NCBI RefSeq assembly: GCF_001027745.1
Contig: NZ_LECU01000011.1
Coordinates: 39,925 to 103,924, forward strand
Direction of reading: 5' to 3'
Length of the DNA stretch: 64,000 nt
From: Pedobacter sp. BMA
Lineage (GTDB): Bacteria; Bacteroidota; Bacteroidia; Sphingobacteriales; Sphingobacteriaceae
The translations under genes were made by a program, and so were the position numbers. The notes beneath the pieces were generated by a model that was given only the letters and a program-made list of their open reading frames with translations, was not told where the DNA came from and ran no database searches. Positions 35,998 through 45,080 of the stretch are shown piece by piece; position 1 is the first letter of the stretch, and the number at the start of each line of letters is the position of its first letter.

Positions 35998-37422
35998 CTA
36001 GTGTCCCCCCTTTACCTCCGTTTGCTCGATTTCCTTGAGATGTTTACTACAATAAATACCAAAATAAAGAATAAATAAATAGCACAATAATGGCAGCACA
36101 AATGAATGATGGACTCCGATCTGATCTGCTACCGCCCCCTGAATAAGTGGCATTACTGCTCCGCCTAAAATCGCCATAACCAATAATGAAGACCCCTGAC
36201 TGGTATAAGCACCTAGTTTTGCAATCGATAGCGTATAAATATTAGAAAACATGATAGAGTTAAATATCCCGATACCAAGGAGGCTGTACATCGCAAAATC
36301 CCCTTTATTGATCATTGCCGAGATCAGTAAAAGTACATTGATGGTTGAAAAAATAGCAAGCGTTCTGGCCGGTGCCGATTTACCGACAAGAAAACCTAAA
36401 AAATTTAAGGCTATGAATATCAGAAAGAAACTCATCTGGGCAAATGTTAAATCTACAATCCCGTAAATGACGGCAAAAACAAGGATAGAAGTTCCAAGCA
36501 TATACACCATCTTTTTCGATTGGCTTAAACCATGATTCAGAGAGATTGACCCTACAAAGCGACCAATCATGGCCCCTCCCCAATAAAGCGATAAATAATT
36601 CTTACTCACGGCCTCTTCTAAACCGGTAATCTCTGGTAAGTGTAAAAAGCTGATGATAAAACTGCCAACAGCAACTTCTGCTCCCACATAACAAAAAAGG
36701 GCAATGATCCCCCTCGCAAGATGCGGGAACTTCAATACGCCAAGGCCTTTGGTTTGCTCCGCTTCATCCGGTTTAAAAGAAGGTAACTTGACATAAAAAA
36801 TCAATAATCCCACCAGCAACAGAATACCTGCAAAAATTAAATAGGGAATACGCGTAGCAGAAGCACTAAAACTTCCGTCAGCTTCCGAGAAAAACTCAAA
36901 GATTAAATGACCACCTAAAATCGGCGCTATGGTGGTTCCGAAAGCGTTAAATGCCTGCGTAAGGTTCAACCTGCTCGAAGCACTGTCTTCTGGCCCCAGT
37001 AAAGATACGTATGCGTTCGCAGTAATCTGAAGTACAGTAAATCCAAGACCTAATACAAACAATGCACCCAAAAATAACGGATATACCGAAAAAGTTGCTG
37101 CCGGAAAAAATAATACGCAGCCTATCGCAGCAAGCAAAATTCCAAAAAGGATGCCCTTTTTGTATCCCACTTTATTAATAGGATCACCCATGAAATAAGA
37201 AATTAAAAAGTAGATCAACGACCCGATGAAATATGCACCAAAAAAGCAAAACTGCACCAGCATAGATTCAAAAAAGCTCAATTTAAAAAGCTGCTTCAAA
37301 TATGGAATAAGGATGTCGTTCATGCAGGTGATGAAACCCCACATAAAAAACAAAAGGGTAATGGTAATTAAGGGAACGGCGTAATTTGATCTGGTCTGGC
37401 TTTCTGCAGTTTTGTTATTCAT
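35998..37422 (-). CDS. FucP/GluP-type MFS sugar permease
   Basis: The 474-residue protein has twelve hydrophobic segments and belongs to the fucose:proton symporter branch of the MFS: the first helix LLFFMWGFITCMNDILIPYL, the loop FMGDPINKVGYKKG, and LQITANAYVSLLGPE are typical of FucP/GluP glucose-galactose permeases. It is 61 nt downstream of a GH3 beta-glucosidase gene on the same strand, so it most likely imports glucose or a related hexose released by that enzyme. A hairpin with T-tract between the two genes suggests reduced or separately tuned expression. Confidence 0.9.
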   Translation of the reverse strand: MNNKTAESQTRSNYAVPLITITLLFFMWGFITCMNDILIPYLKQLFKLSFFESMLVQFCFFGAYFIGSLIYFLISYFMGDPINKVGYKKGILFGILLAAIGCVLFFPAATFSVYPLFLGALFVLGLGFTVLQITANAYVSLLGPEDSASSRLNLTQAFNAFGTTIAPILGGHLIFEFFSEADGSFSASATRIPYLIFAGILLLVGLLIFYVKLPSFKPDEAEQTKGLGVLKFPHLARGIIALFCYVGAEVAVGSFIISFLHLPEITGLEEAVSKNYLSLYWGGAMIGRFVGSISLNHGLSQSKKMVYMLGTSILVFAVIYGIVDLTFAQMSFFLIFIALNFLGFLVGKSAPARTLAIFSTINVLLLISAMINKGDFAMYSLLGIGIFNSIMFSNIYTLSIAKLGAYTSQGSSLLVMAILGGAVMPLIQGAVADQIGVHHSFVLPLLCYLFILYFGIYCSKHLKEIEQTEVKGGH

Positions 37423-37443
37423 CGTATGTTAGAAGAATGATGT

Positions 37444-37474
37444 TAAAAAATTAAACCGCCATCAATAATGGCGG
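37444..37474 (-). terminator. Intercistronic terminator/attenuator between GH3 and permease genes
   Basis: On the minus strand CCGCCAT pairs with ATGGCGG (perfect 7 bp, 5-nt loop) and is followed by TTTAATTTTTT. It lies 10-40 nt behind the GH3 stop codon. Confidence 0.65.
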
Positions 37475-37483
37475 CTTATTGGT

Positions 37484-39937
37484 CTATTTATTTTTAAGTT
37501 CGTTAACAGGACTTGTTAATGCAAATGCTTTATGAACTCTCTCAACAGATAATTCCTTTGGCAATGAGAACTCAGCCGTTTGTTTCACATTTAGTGATGA
37601 CGACCCTACCGATATTTTATAGATACCCGCTTCAGCAACCCATGCACTTTGGCTTTCCATAAACGAAGCTAAGTCTTTAGGCGACAACGCCAGCTGTAAA
37701 GTTTCCGATTGTCCTGGCTTTAATAACTTAGTTTTTGCAAAGGCTTTTAGTTCCGCAACTGGCTTATCAATATTTTGGTGTGGCGCTGAGAGGTAAAGTT
37801 GAACAATCTCCTTACCCGCTGCTTTCCCTGTGTTTTTTATGGTAACCGTAGCAATTAAATTTCCGTTGAAAGTTTTATCGCTTAGTTTTAAATCACTATA
37901 TTCAAAACTGGTGTAAGATAAACCGTAGCCAAATTCGAACGAAGGTTTAACTTTGAAAGTGTTAAAATAACGATAGCCAACATATATCCCCTCTTCGTAA
38001 GTTACATTCTCCGGGTTGTCTAACGGTGTACCTAACCAGTTTTTAGCTGATGGTGTATCTTCGTATTTAACAGGGAAAGTCATGGTTAACTTACCAGACG
38101 GCGTCACCTTGCCCGAGAAAATATCACTAACTGAATTTCCGCCCTCCTGGCCCGGCTGCCATGACAAAAGAATGGAGTCAACTTTGTCTTTCCAGCTGGC
38201 AGTTTCAATTACACCGCCAATATTTAATATCACCACAACTTTTTTGCCTTTGGCATGAAAAGCTTCAGTTACGTTATCAATTAGCGTAATTTCGTCACTG
38301 GCAAGGTTAAAATCATTATTAACAGATCTGTCCCCTCCTTCACCTGAGTTTCTACCTAAAGTAATAATGGCTAATGAGTTGGTTTCAGCTTTTTTATTGA
38401 TCAAATCTTTACTCAAATCCAGTTCAGGTAACCTTTCGGGTAAAGCCAGGATACCACGTTTTTTACGGCTTTCCAATTCAGCAGCTTTTTCCTTTGCAGC
38501 GAATGGGGTATACATGTCCTTTAAATCACTATCCAGTTTATAACCAGATTTTTCGAGCCCTTCAATTAAAGAAACAGTATAAGCTTCATTTACATCTCCA
38601 CTACCTGTTCCACCGGCTATAAACTCGTAAGAAGTTACGCCAAAAGCAGCAATCGGTTGCGCTTTCAAGGTGTAAGGCAAAACTGAATCATTATTTTTCA
38701 ACAGCACCATGCCTTCTGCCGCAGCATTTCTCGTTACTTCAGCATTCTTTTTAAGGTCAGGCTTATTGCTGTACTTGTATTTTTGCATCGTGGGCGAGTT
38801 GAATACCAATGCTAAAATACGCTTCAAATTTACATCTACGGATGTTTTCGATAGTTTGCCATTCTTAAGGTTTTCAAGAATGGCCGTTTTCTGAGCGGGC
38901 AGTCCGGGCATAAGGAGGTCGTTTCCGGCTTCCAGTTGCGCAACAACATTACTCGTTCCGCCCTTCAGTGAATTGAAGCCTGCGTAGCCTCCAAACCAAT
39001 CTGTCATCACAATCCCCTTAAATCCCCACTCATCCCGAAGAATATCAGTCAGTAAATCATGTCTTGCTGAAGTATAGGTTCCATTAATTAAGTTGTAGGA
39101 TGACATCACCGTCCATGGATTTGACTCCTTCACAGTGATCTCAAAACCCTTCAGGTAAAGCTCACGCATGGTCCTTTCAGTGATGTGTTCATTTATGGAA
39201 AGACGATTGGTTTCCTGGTTATTCGCAGCAAAATGCTTGATCGAAGTCCCTACCCCATTCGCCTGAATTCCGTTAACCATCGCAGCAGCGATCTTTCCCG
39301 CCACAAGTGGATCTTCAGAATAGTACTCGAAATTACGGCCATTCAATGGGTTACGGTGAATGTTTAGCGCAGGTGCTAACAATACATCCACACCATATTC
39401 TTTTACCTCATTCCCCATTGCTTTTCCCACACTTTGGATTAGCTCAGGATTCCACGTAGAGGCCAAAGCCGTTCCCACTGGAAATGCGGTACAATAGTAA
39501 GTATTTTTATCATTATCACGAATAGGTTTAATGCGCAACCCTGCTGGGCCATCAGCTACAATAATTTCCGGAATACCCAAACGTTTAACTTCGTAGGTAC
39601 CACCAGCAGCGCCAGGAACACGGCCTTCTATTGCGCCAACTACCGGTGTTAAGCCGTCAAAACCAGGCATTCCTGTACCCATCAGCATTGATGCTTTTTC
39701 ATCATCGGTCATTTTGCTGATCAAATCATCTATCCGCTCGCCCAATGGTAATCTGTAATCCTCGTATTTATCCAACTTCCCGTTCTTATTTAAATCTGCA
39801 AATGTGAAACCATTAATGGTAAGCGTAGCAACAGTATTTTTGTTTTTATCGCCGGCATTTTTCCACGAGATATTTGACAATACCATTGCCCCCAACAGCG
39901 AAAGCTTGAGCACCCTGTTTACGTCGTTCTTTTTCAT
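37484..39937 (-). CDS. GH3 family beta-glucosidase, exported
   Basis: The 817-residue protein has an N-terminal hydrophobic signal region (LKLSLLGAMVLSNISW), a short calcium-loop-like motif (ADLNKNGKLDKYED, about 47-60), the GH3 TIM-barrel with the KHF motif (about 234-236) and catalytic nucleophile D313 in VMTDWFG, the GH3 C-terminal alpha/beta domain (about 410-660), and a C-terminal Fn3-like domain (about 710-790). It would cleave beta-linked glucosides or xylosides in the periplasm. It is upstream of a sugar permease and divergent from a Nudix regulator with palindromes in the gap. Confidence 0.93.
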   Translation of the reverse strand: MKKNDVNRVLKLSLLGAMVLSNISWKNAGDKNKNTVATLTINGFTFADLNKNGKLDKYEDYRLPLGERIDDLISKMTDDEKASMLMGTGMPGFDGLTPVVGAIEGRVPGAAGGTYEVKRLGIPEIIVADGPAGLRIKPIRDNDKNTYYCTAFPVGTALASTWNPELIQSVGKAMGNEVKEYGVDVLLAPALNIHRNPLNGRNFEYYSEDPLVAGKIAAAMVNGIQANGVGTSIKHFAANNQETNRLSINEHITERTMRELYLKGFEITVKESNPWTVMSSYNLINGTYTSARHDLLTDILRDEWGFKGIVMTDWFGGYAGFNSLKGGTSNVVAQLEAGNDLLMPGLPAQKTAILENLKNGKLSKTSVDVNLKRILALVFNSPTMQKYKYSNKPDLKKNAEVTRNAAAEGMVLLKNNDSVLPYTLKAQPIAAFGVTSYEFIAGGTGSGDVNEAYTVSLIEGLEKSGYKLDSDLKDMYTPFAAKEKAAELESRKKRGILALPERLPELDLSKDLINKKAETNSLAIITLGRNSGEGGDRSVNNDFNLASDEITLIDNVTEAFHAKGKKVVVILNIGGVIETASWKDKVDSILLSWQPGQEGGNSVSDIFSGKVTPSGKLTMTFPVKYEDTPSAKNWLGTPLDNPENVTYEEGIYVGYRYFNTFKVKPSFEFGYGLSYTSFEYSDLKLSDKTFNGNLIATVTIKNTGKAAGKEIVQLYLSAPHQNIDKPVAELKAFAKTKLLKPGQSETLQLALSPKDLASFMESQSAWVAEAGIYKISVGSSSLNVKQTAEFSLPKELSVERVHKAFALTSPVNELKNK

Positions 39938-39978
39938 GATTTATATATTATTATTATTCAATGTGATTGAAGTTTCAA

Positions 39979-39993
39979 GCTTCATAACGAAGT
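39979..39993. promoter_or_regulatory. Partial copy of the Nudix-regulator palindrome
   Basis: GCTTCATAACGAAGT keeps the CTTC-N5-GAAG core of the perfect palindrome at 40157-40179. It is 42 bp upstream of the GH3 start codon, a suitable place for a second operator. Confidence 0.45.
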
Positions 39994-40156
39994 CATCAAA
40001 ATGGGTTAAATAATTCATCTACCTAAATTTAAAAATACGTTCTGGAGTGCTCATCATTAAACAAACGGTTAAGTATCTGATAATCTTAAGTGCTAACAAT
40101 GCAATACAAACCTGATGAGAACTAAAGATTGGTTAGAAAAAATCTAAAAATTTTAT

Positions 40157-40179
40157 TATTGCTTCATTATGAAGCAATA
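40157..40179. promoter_or_regulatory. Perfect 23-bp palindrome, probable operator of the second Nudix regulator
   Basis: Two 11-bp arms (TATTGCTTCAT and ATGAAGCAATA) pair perfectly around one central base. It is 67 bp upstream of the regulator start. A chance palindrome of this size in 300 bp is very unlikely. Confidence 0.7.
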
Positions 40180-40246
40180 TTAGCTTGTTTAATCTGGAAA
40201 AACAAATTATTAATTTAGATCCCCTAAAAAATGTTACCTTGAGCTG

Positions 40247-40981
40247 ATGATTAATAGAGAAATTCAGGAAGCAAGCGCCGATCTATGGGCAAAGTCTTTA
40301 CCCCACTTATCGATTGATAGCGTGGTATTTGGATTCATAAATAACACCTTGAATGTGTTAATTCTAAGAATGAGTGGCGACGATCAATGGATTCTCCCAG
40401 GTGGGTATATCAACAAAAACGAATCAATAGACGACGCAGCACAAAGGATATTATTCGAGCGAAGTGGCGCCGAAAAAATCTTTCTGAATAATTTTGGTGT
40501 CTTTGGCAACCTTAACCGTTCCGAAGATTATTTCGCAGATTATCCTGATGATTTATGGCATAAGCAAAGGTTTATCACCATTGGCTACTATGCCTTGGTA
40601 GATCATACCAAAGTTACGCCAGTTACCGATAGCTATTCCGACCGTTGTGAATGGATGCCCGTTTACAAATTGCCTAAAATGGTGATGGATCACGAACATA
40701 TCATCGGAAAAGCATTGGAGTCGCTCAGAGAGCATATTAGCTACAAGCCTATTGGCTATAACCTGCTGCCAGAAACGTTTACCATGCCGGAGTTGCAGGC
40801 ACTTTACGAAACGATATTGGGTCAGAAACTCAACCGCGGCAACTTCTACAGAAAAATACTTCGTTACAACATCCTTATTAAACTGGATGAACTACGGAAA
40901 GGCGGCGCACATAAAGCACCCAACCTGTATAAGTTCGATGAGGAAAACTATCAAAAGGCTTTAAATACCAATATATGGTAA
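40247..40981 (+). CDS. Nudix-domain transcriptional regulator (NrtR/AraR-like), likely controls GH3-permease genes
   Basis: The 244-residue protein has the same layout as the regulator at 7474: a Nudix domain followed by a winged helix (about 165-235). Its Nudix box (53-75) reads RILFERSGA where the enzyme consensus is REUXEEXGU, so only one of the catalytic glutamates of that segment remains. It is divergent from the GH3 glucosidase and permease genes, with two palindromes in between, so it probably controls sugar uptake and breakdown there and perhaps itself. The ligand may be a sugar or sugar phosphate; this is inferred from the Bacteroidota AraR precedent. Confidence 0.85.
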   Translation: MINREIQEASADLWAKSLPHLSIDSVVFGFINNTLNVLILRMSGDDQWILPGGYINKNESIDDAAQRILFERSGAEKIFLNNFGVFGNLNRSEDYFADYPDDLWHKQRFITIGYYALVDHTKVTPVTDSYSDRCEWMPVYKLPKMVMDHEHIIGKALESLREHISYKPIGYNLLPETFTMPELQALYETILGQKLNRGNFYRKILRYNILIKLDELRKGGAHKAPNLYKFDEENYQKALNTNIW

Positions 40982-41038
40982 GGTAAACTTTTCAAATGGA
41001 ATGCTTTTTCTTAAACTTTCCAACAATGTGAAAGTCTT

Positions 41039-41372
41039 ATGGATATGTTAAGCAAAAAACGGTTCTACACATATTTCAAAATGCTCATGCTGCTAAGCAT
41101 AGGCATTGTCTCTTCCCTACAGGTAAAAGCATCAAAAGCTCCTCTACCTCGCAGCAAAAACCGGAGAGGCTTATGCAAAATATGCTACGCTTTATCCATC
41201 AACATCAGGAACACCATTCGTGCTATACGAGCATCCCGGAGGGCATGTTTACCCCCAGGAAGCAAATGAGGTTGTGATCCGGTTTTCAAGAGCTGTACGC
41301 AAAAGTAGTATATTAATCAGGGCACTTATTTATCCGGCACAATCTTTTGCGACCGGTAAAGATGATCAGTAG
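41039..41372 (+). pseudogene. Decayed exported esterase (PHB-depolymerase/alpha-beta hydrolase-like)
   Basis: A signal-peptide-like start (MDMLSKKRF, then LLSIGIVSSLQVKAS) is in the frame of 41039, but the rest of that frame is not protein-like. In the next frame, from about 41130 to a TAG at 41370, the translation reads AKTGEAYAKYATLYP and GTPFVLYEHPGGHVYPQEA, which resembles the C-terminal end of exported PHB-depolymerase-like esterases, including the active-site His of GGH. The piece is far too short for the whole domain, so a large internal deletion plus a frameshift is the best reading. Its 3' end overlaps the tail of the convergent aminopeptidase gene. Confidence 0.6.
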
Positions 41373-43890
41373 CCTGCAAAATTTTACCTTTCAACTTAGG
41401 ATTATAATCAGGATACTTCTTCAGAAAATCAGTTACAATCTGATAGGCCTCTTTTGATTGATAGCTACTGAAAATTGCGCCAAGCCACGATTGAGGAAAA
41501 AATATATCCCCTGTATTTTTGATTTCCTCGAGAAGCTCCAGACTCTTTGGCAAATATTTTATAGAAGTCGACTGTCTTAATGGATGGTTTAGATAAGTTA
41601 ATGCACTGCCTACCCATGCCTCTTTCTGCCTGTTTTTCCGTTCAGATAAACTCGCAAAAAAAGAATCCCGCTCTTTTACGTCAGTTGATAGCGCCGGCAT
41701 TAAAAAACTTATCCTGTTTTTTCGCTCCTGATTGGTAATCCTGTCACGCTGTATCTTCAAATAACTCGAAACGGTATCACTCTTAAGCGCAAGAGTGAAG
41801 GCTATGCCGGTAAAATCATCTTCTGTCAACTTAATTCCTGTCGGCCCCTTTTGGGTTTTCCATATCTCAACAAGCTTCATCCCTCCATCTTTACTCATAT
41901 AAACGCTCTGATAAGTTCCAAACAAAGCTTTCTTATTGTTCGAAAGCGGTGTAGATTGCATGGTCTCCCACAAAACGCTTTCCAGTTCTGGCGATTTCTC
42001 CAACCGCTGAGCAGGCTTGAGAAACGACCAGTAAATACCCGAAATATAACCACCCAAAAGCCTGAGATTCATTTCGTCTTTTTCCTGTTTTATATTTTCG
42101 GCAAAAAGTTGAAGCAATTCAGCAGGCTTCACGTTACGTCCAGCCAGCATGTTTTCATAAGCATTGATATAAGCAGAAGCACGCTCCAATGGGGTTTTTA
42201 AATCCGAAAACCGCTTAGCACTGTTTGGATCCAGTGGAAATAAACCATAGCCCATCGCATCACTGTTAAATAAGATGTACAAAGGCTTGCCCAGCCCCTT
42301 CGCTTCTTTTACCTCAACCTCAGGCTGGTTCAGGTTAATCGCAATTTGTTTTTTGCCATCAGGGTAAAATAACGTTATGCTAAAAACCTGTGGCCATACT
42401 GCATTTGCTCCAACCTCCGCGTGCTGCATAACTTTTAACTGATCAATCTGATTGTTCTTAAAACTAATATCGTAATCAAATACAGGTCTTCCTGCTGTGT
42501 TTACCCATACCCTATTCCATGCTTCAAGGTTTTCACTCGTATACATTCCCAGAATTTTAATCAGGTCATTCCATGTTGCATTGCGGTAAGCATATTTTTT
42601 AAGGTAAGTCCTGATACCCTGCTGAAACTTGTCTTTTCCCATTAAAAGCTCTAGCTGACGCATCATAATCGGCGCTTTGTGATAGATAATGTTGCCATAC
42701 ATCGATCCTGCGTCCTGAAGGTTATCCAGCTGCTGCCTGATTGGATTTGCACCCAATGTACGGTCTACACCATAAGCTGCCGGATAATGATCCTGTAAAA
42801 ACTTCAGATCAAAAGTTTCTTTCCCCATCAATTTTTCCGTCACCTTGTCTGCCATGAAATTTGCAAAAACCTCTTTCATCCAAACATCATTAAACCAGTT
42901 CATGGTCACCAGATCCCCAAACCACATGTGGGCAGTTTCGTGAGAAATCAGATTAGAGCGGCTAATGAACTGATCCTTGGTCGCGCCCTCATCCAAAAAT
43001 AAACTGGAAGATTTATACTGTACTTCTCCAGGATGTTCCATCCCTCCAAACTGAAAATCAGGAACGGCAACAAAACCTATTTTTTGAAAAGGAAATGGAA
43101 TCGCAGTCCAGTTTTCCAGAAAACTAATCGCATCCGAATGGGCTTTGAAAATAGAATCAACGCTTAATTTGATCTTTAAACGATCAGTTTCCCTGTGTAG
43201 GAAGGCATAGTTATATTTTTGGATATTCTTCTCTAATGCGGTATATTTCCCTGCAGTGAATGAAAATAAATATGTTGGCAAAATGTCTGTTTGCACAAAA
43301 TCATACCGTATATTCCCCCCTTCACTGCTGCTGCTTTTCAGCTTTCCGTTTGCTAAGGCTTTCCATCCTTCAGGAACGGTTAAGCTCAAAACAAATCTGG
43401 CTTTAAGGTTAGGCTGATCAAAACACGGAAAAGTATTCCTGGCATGATCTGGAACAAATAAGGCATACAAATATTCATTATTTCGGTTCAGCGATTCGTT
43501 CCCCGCAATAAAACTAATTTCCAGAACATTCTTTCCGCTCAAAAGGTATTTCGCGGCAACAATCAGATGCTCATTAACAAGGCGGACTTCGATCTGTTCA
43601 CCATTCACCTTTATCATTTTAATATTTGCCGATGGCTGTTTGAAATCAAGTTGTAAGTCTTCTGACTGATCTTTCAAAAAGAAACTAAGCTGCTCTATTC
43701 CGGATATGGCTGCATTTACCTGCGAAGGGATATTAAAATGAAGTTCATAGTGCACATTGCTGATTACCTGACTCCTTCGTAATGCAAGTTGCTCCGATAC
43801 CCCCGGCTGTACCTGAAGATTTGTCTGAGCCGTGCTGCAAAACTGAATCGAAAATAGTAATACTAAAGAAAAGGCAAAAAACTTGAACAT
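41326..43890 (-). CDS. M1 family aminopeptidase, exported
   Basis: I place the start at 43890 (MFKFFAFSLVLLFS, a signal peptide), 2 nt after the stop of the preceding gene, giving 854 residues; the frame stays open 31 codons further upstream, but that piece overlaps the transporter gene and lacks a signal. The zincin site is H317-E318-T-A-H321 with E340 as third ligand, and the substrate-binding GxMEN motif appears as GGMEH. The N-terminal beta domain and a helical C-terminal region complete the gluzincin layout. It removes N-terminal residues from peptides in the periplasm. It ends the 5-oxoprolinase operon, so it may act on peptides that yield pyroglutamate. Confidence 0.9.
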   Translation of the reverse strand: MFKFFAFSLVLLFSIQFCSTAQTNLQVQPGVSEQLALRRSQVISNVHYELHFNIPSQVNAAISGIEQLSFFLKDQSEDLQLDFKQPSANIKMIKVNGEQIEVRLVNEHLIVAAKYLLSGKNVLEISFIAGNESLNRNNEYLYALFVPDHARNTFPCFDQPNLKARFVLSLTVPEGWKALANGKLKSSSSEGGNIRYDFVQTDILPTYLFSFTAGKYTALEKNIQKYNYAFLHRETDRLKIKLSVDSIFKAHSDAISFLENWTAIPFPFQKIGFVAVPDFQFGGMEHPGEVQYKSSSLFLDEGATKDQFISRSNLISHETAHMWFGDLVTMNWFNDVWMKEVFANFMADKVTEKLMGKETFDLKFLQDHYPAAYGVDRTLGANPIRQQLDNLQDAGSMYGNIIYHKAPIMMRQLELLMGKDKFQQGIRTYLKKYAYRNATWNDLIKILGMYTSENLEAWNRVWVNTAGRPVFDYDISFKNNQIDQLKVMQHAEVGANAVWPQVFSITLFYPDGKKQIAINLNQPEVEVKEAKGLGKPLYILFNSDAMGYGLFPLDPNSAKRFSDLKTPLERASAYINAYENMLAGRNVKPAELLQLFAENIKQEKDEMNLRLLGGYISGIYWSFLKPAQRLEKSPELESVLWETMQSTPLSNNKKALFGTYQSVYMSKDGGMKLVEIWKTQKGPTGIKLTEDDFTGIAFTLALKSDTVSSYLKIQRDRITNQERKNRISFLMPALSTDVKERDSFFASLSERKNRQKEAWVGSALTYLNHPLRQSTSIKYLPKSLELLEEIKNTGDIFFPQSWLGAIFSSYQSKEAYQIVTDFLKKYPDYNPKLKGKILQATDHLYRSQKIVPDK

Positions 43891-43892
43891 GG

Positions 43893-45080
43893 TTATGGAT
43901 TTACAGTTAATAGTTTGGCAATGGTACCGTAGCCCATCCAAATCATCGTGATAACAACAGCTGCACCGGTGAGTGTTAGCCATAAAGGCTGCTTATAGTT
44001 AGAAATGATTTTAGTACGGTAAGCTCCGATTAGCATCACCCCCAAGGCAATAGGCAAAATTAGCCCGTTAATAGCGCCAACAGCAAGCAAGGTTTTTACC
44101 GGTTTGCCTACAATCAGAAATATGATACAAGAGCTGATGATAAAAATGATGATGATGACTTTGTGATATTTTAATATAAAATGATGAAAACTTTTTATGA
44201 AAGAAATTGAAGTATACGCCGAGCCAACTACTGAAGATATTCCTGCAGCCCAGATAACCAGACCAAAAACCTTGTAGCCGAACTGGCCGCTTGCCAGCTG
44301 GAACACAGATGCTGCCGGGTTAGCCGGATCTAATCTCGCTCCGGTAGAAATTACTCCTAAGGCAGCGATAAATAACAACAAACGCATTAACGAAGCCAGC
44401 CCAATGGCACTTAACGCCCCCTTGTTTACTGCTGAAAGGTTTTCTATCCCCGTTTGCCGGGCATCTAATAAGCGATGAGCACCCGAAAAAGTGATATAGC
44501 CACCTACGGTACCCCCAACAATAGTGAGCACTGCCCCAAAGCTGAACTGAGTAGGGTTCACTGAACGTATTGCTGCTTCAGCCAGCGGCGGATCACTGAT
44601 ATAAGCAATGAAAAGTGCCAGACAAATTTTAATCAAACCCATGGTTTTAGCAAACACATCCATAGCCTTACCCGCTTCTTTGTACACAAAGATTCCAATC
44701 GCCAGTATCGCACTGATCACAGCACCTTGTTGTACACTTATCCCAAACAGCACGTTTAACCCTAATCCTGCACCGGCGATATTACCAATATTAAAAGCTA
44801 GGCCTCCCAGGAAAACCAGAAAAGATAGAAAATAACCCAGTCCCGGAAATACCCGGTTCGCAATTTCCTGTGCCGGCTGATCTGCGACAGCAATAATCCG
44901 CCAGATGTTCAATTGTGCAATAGCATCTAAAACGATCGACAGTAGGATTACAAATGCGAAGCTGGCACCTAGCTGTTCGGTAAATACAGCTGTCTGGGTT
45001 AAAAACCCCGGACCGATAGCCGAAGAAGCCATTAAAAAGGCGGCACCCAAAAGCACGCTCCAGTTATATTTCTTTTTCAT
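43893..45080 (-). CDS. NRAMP-like membrane transporter of the oxoprolinase operon
   Basis: The 395-residue protein has about eleven hydrophobic segments and resembles NRAMP/Mntp family carriers, in particular YcsG, which sits beside the oxoprolinase genes of Bacillus. The first helix, where true NRAMP metal carriers have DPGN, reads AIGPGFLTQT, and the helix-6 metal site Met-Pro-His is replaced by SGAHR. Metal transport is therefore doubtful. Its start overlaps the pxpA stop by 4 nt, so it is tied to 5-oxoproline use; import of oxoproline is a reasonable guess. Confidence 0.8.
   Translation of the reverse strand: MKKKYNWSVLLGAAFLMASSAIGPGFLTQTAVFTEQLGASFAFVILLSIVLDAIAQLNIWRIIAVADQPAQEIANRVFPGLGYFLSFLVFLGGLAFNIGNIAGAGLGLNVLFGISVQQGAVISAILAIGIFVYKEAGKAMDVFAKTMGLIKICLALFIAYISDPPLAEAAIRSVNPTQFSFGAVLTIVGGTVGGYITFSGAHRLLDARQTGIENLSAVNKGALSAIGLASLMRLLLFIAALGVISTGARLDPANPAASVFQLASGQFGYKVFGLVIWAAGISSVVGSAYTSISFIKSFHHFILKYHKVIIIIFIISSCIIFLIVGKPVKTLLAVGAINGLILPIALGVMLIGAYRTKIISNYKQPLWLTLTGAAVVITMIWMGYGTIAKLLTVNP

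Larger units (their letters stand above)
39938..40246. other. Divergent control region between GH3 gene and second Nudix regulator
   Basis: This 309-bp gap has two related palindromes (39979-39993 and 40157-40179, listed separately), one near each gene. On the plus strand a TAATTTAG box (40211-40218) could serve the regulator. There is no ORF of note. Confidence 0.55.

Noticed and set aside
41039..41269. Intact small gene with signal peptide
   Set aside because: After the signal peptide the frame is rich in Arg/Cys and unlike a protein, while the next frame encodes a recognisable esterase C-terminus; a pseudogene fits better.
41851..42201. 116-residue plus-strand frame opposite the aminopeptidase
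   Set aside because: Antisense shadow of a motif-complete enzyme gene.
43891..43983. Longer M1 aminopeptidase with 31 extra N-terminal residues
   Set aside because: The extension lies within the transporter gene, is Cys/His-rich and precedes a normal signal peptide start at 43890.
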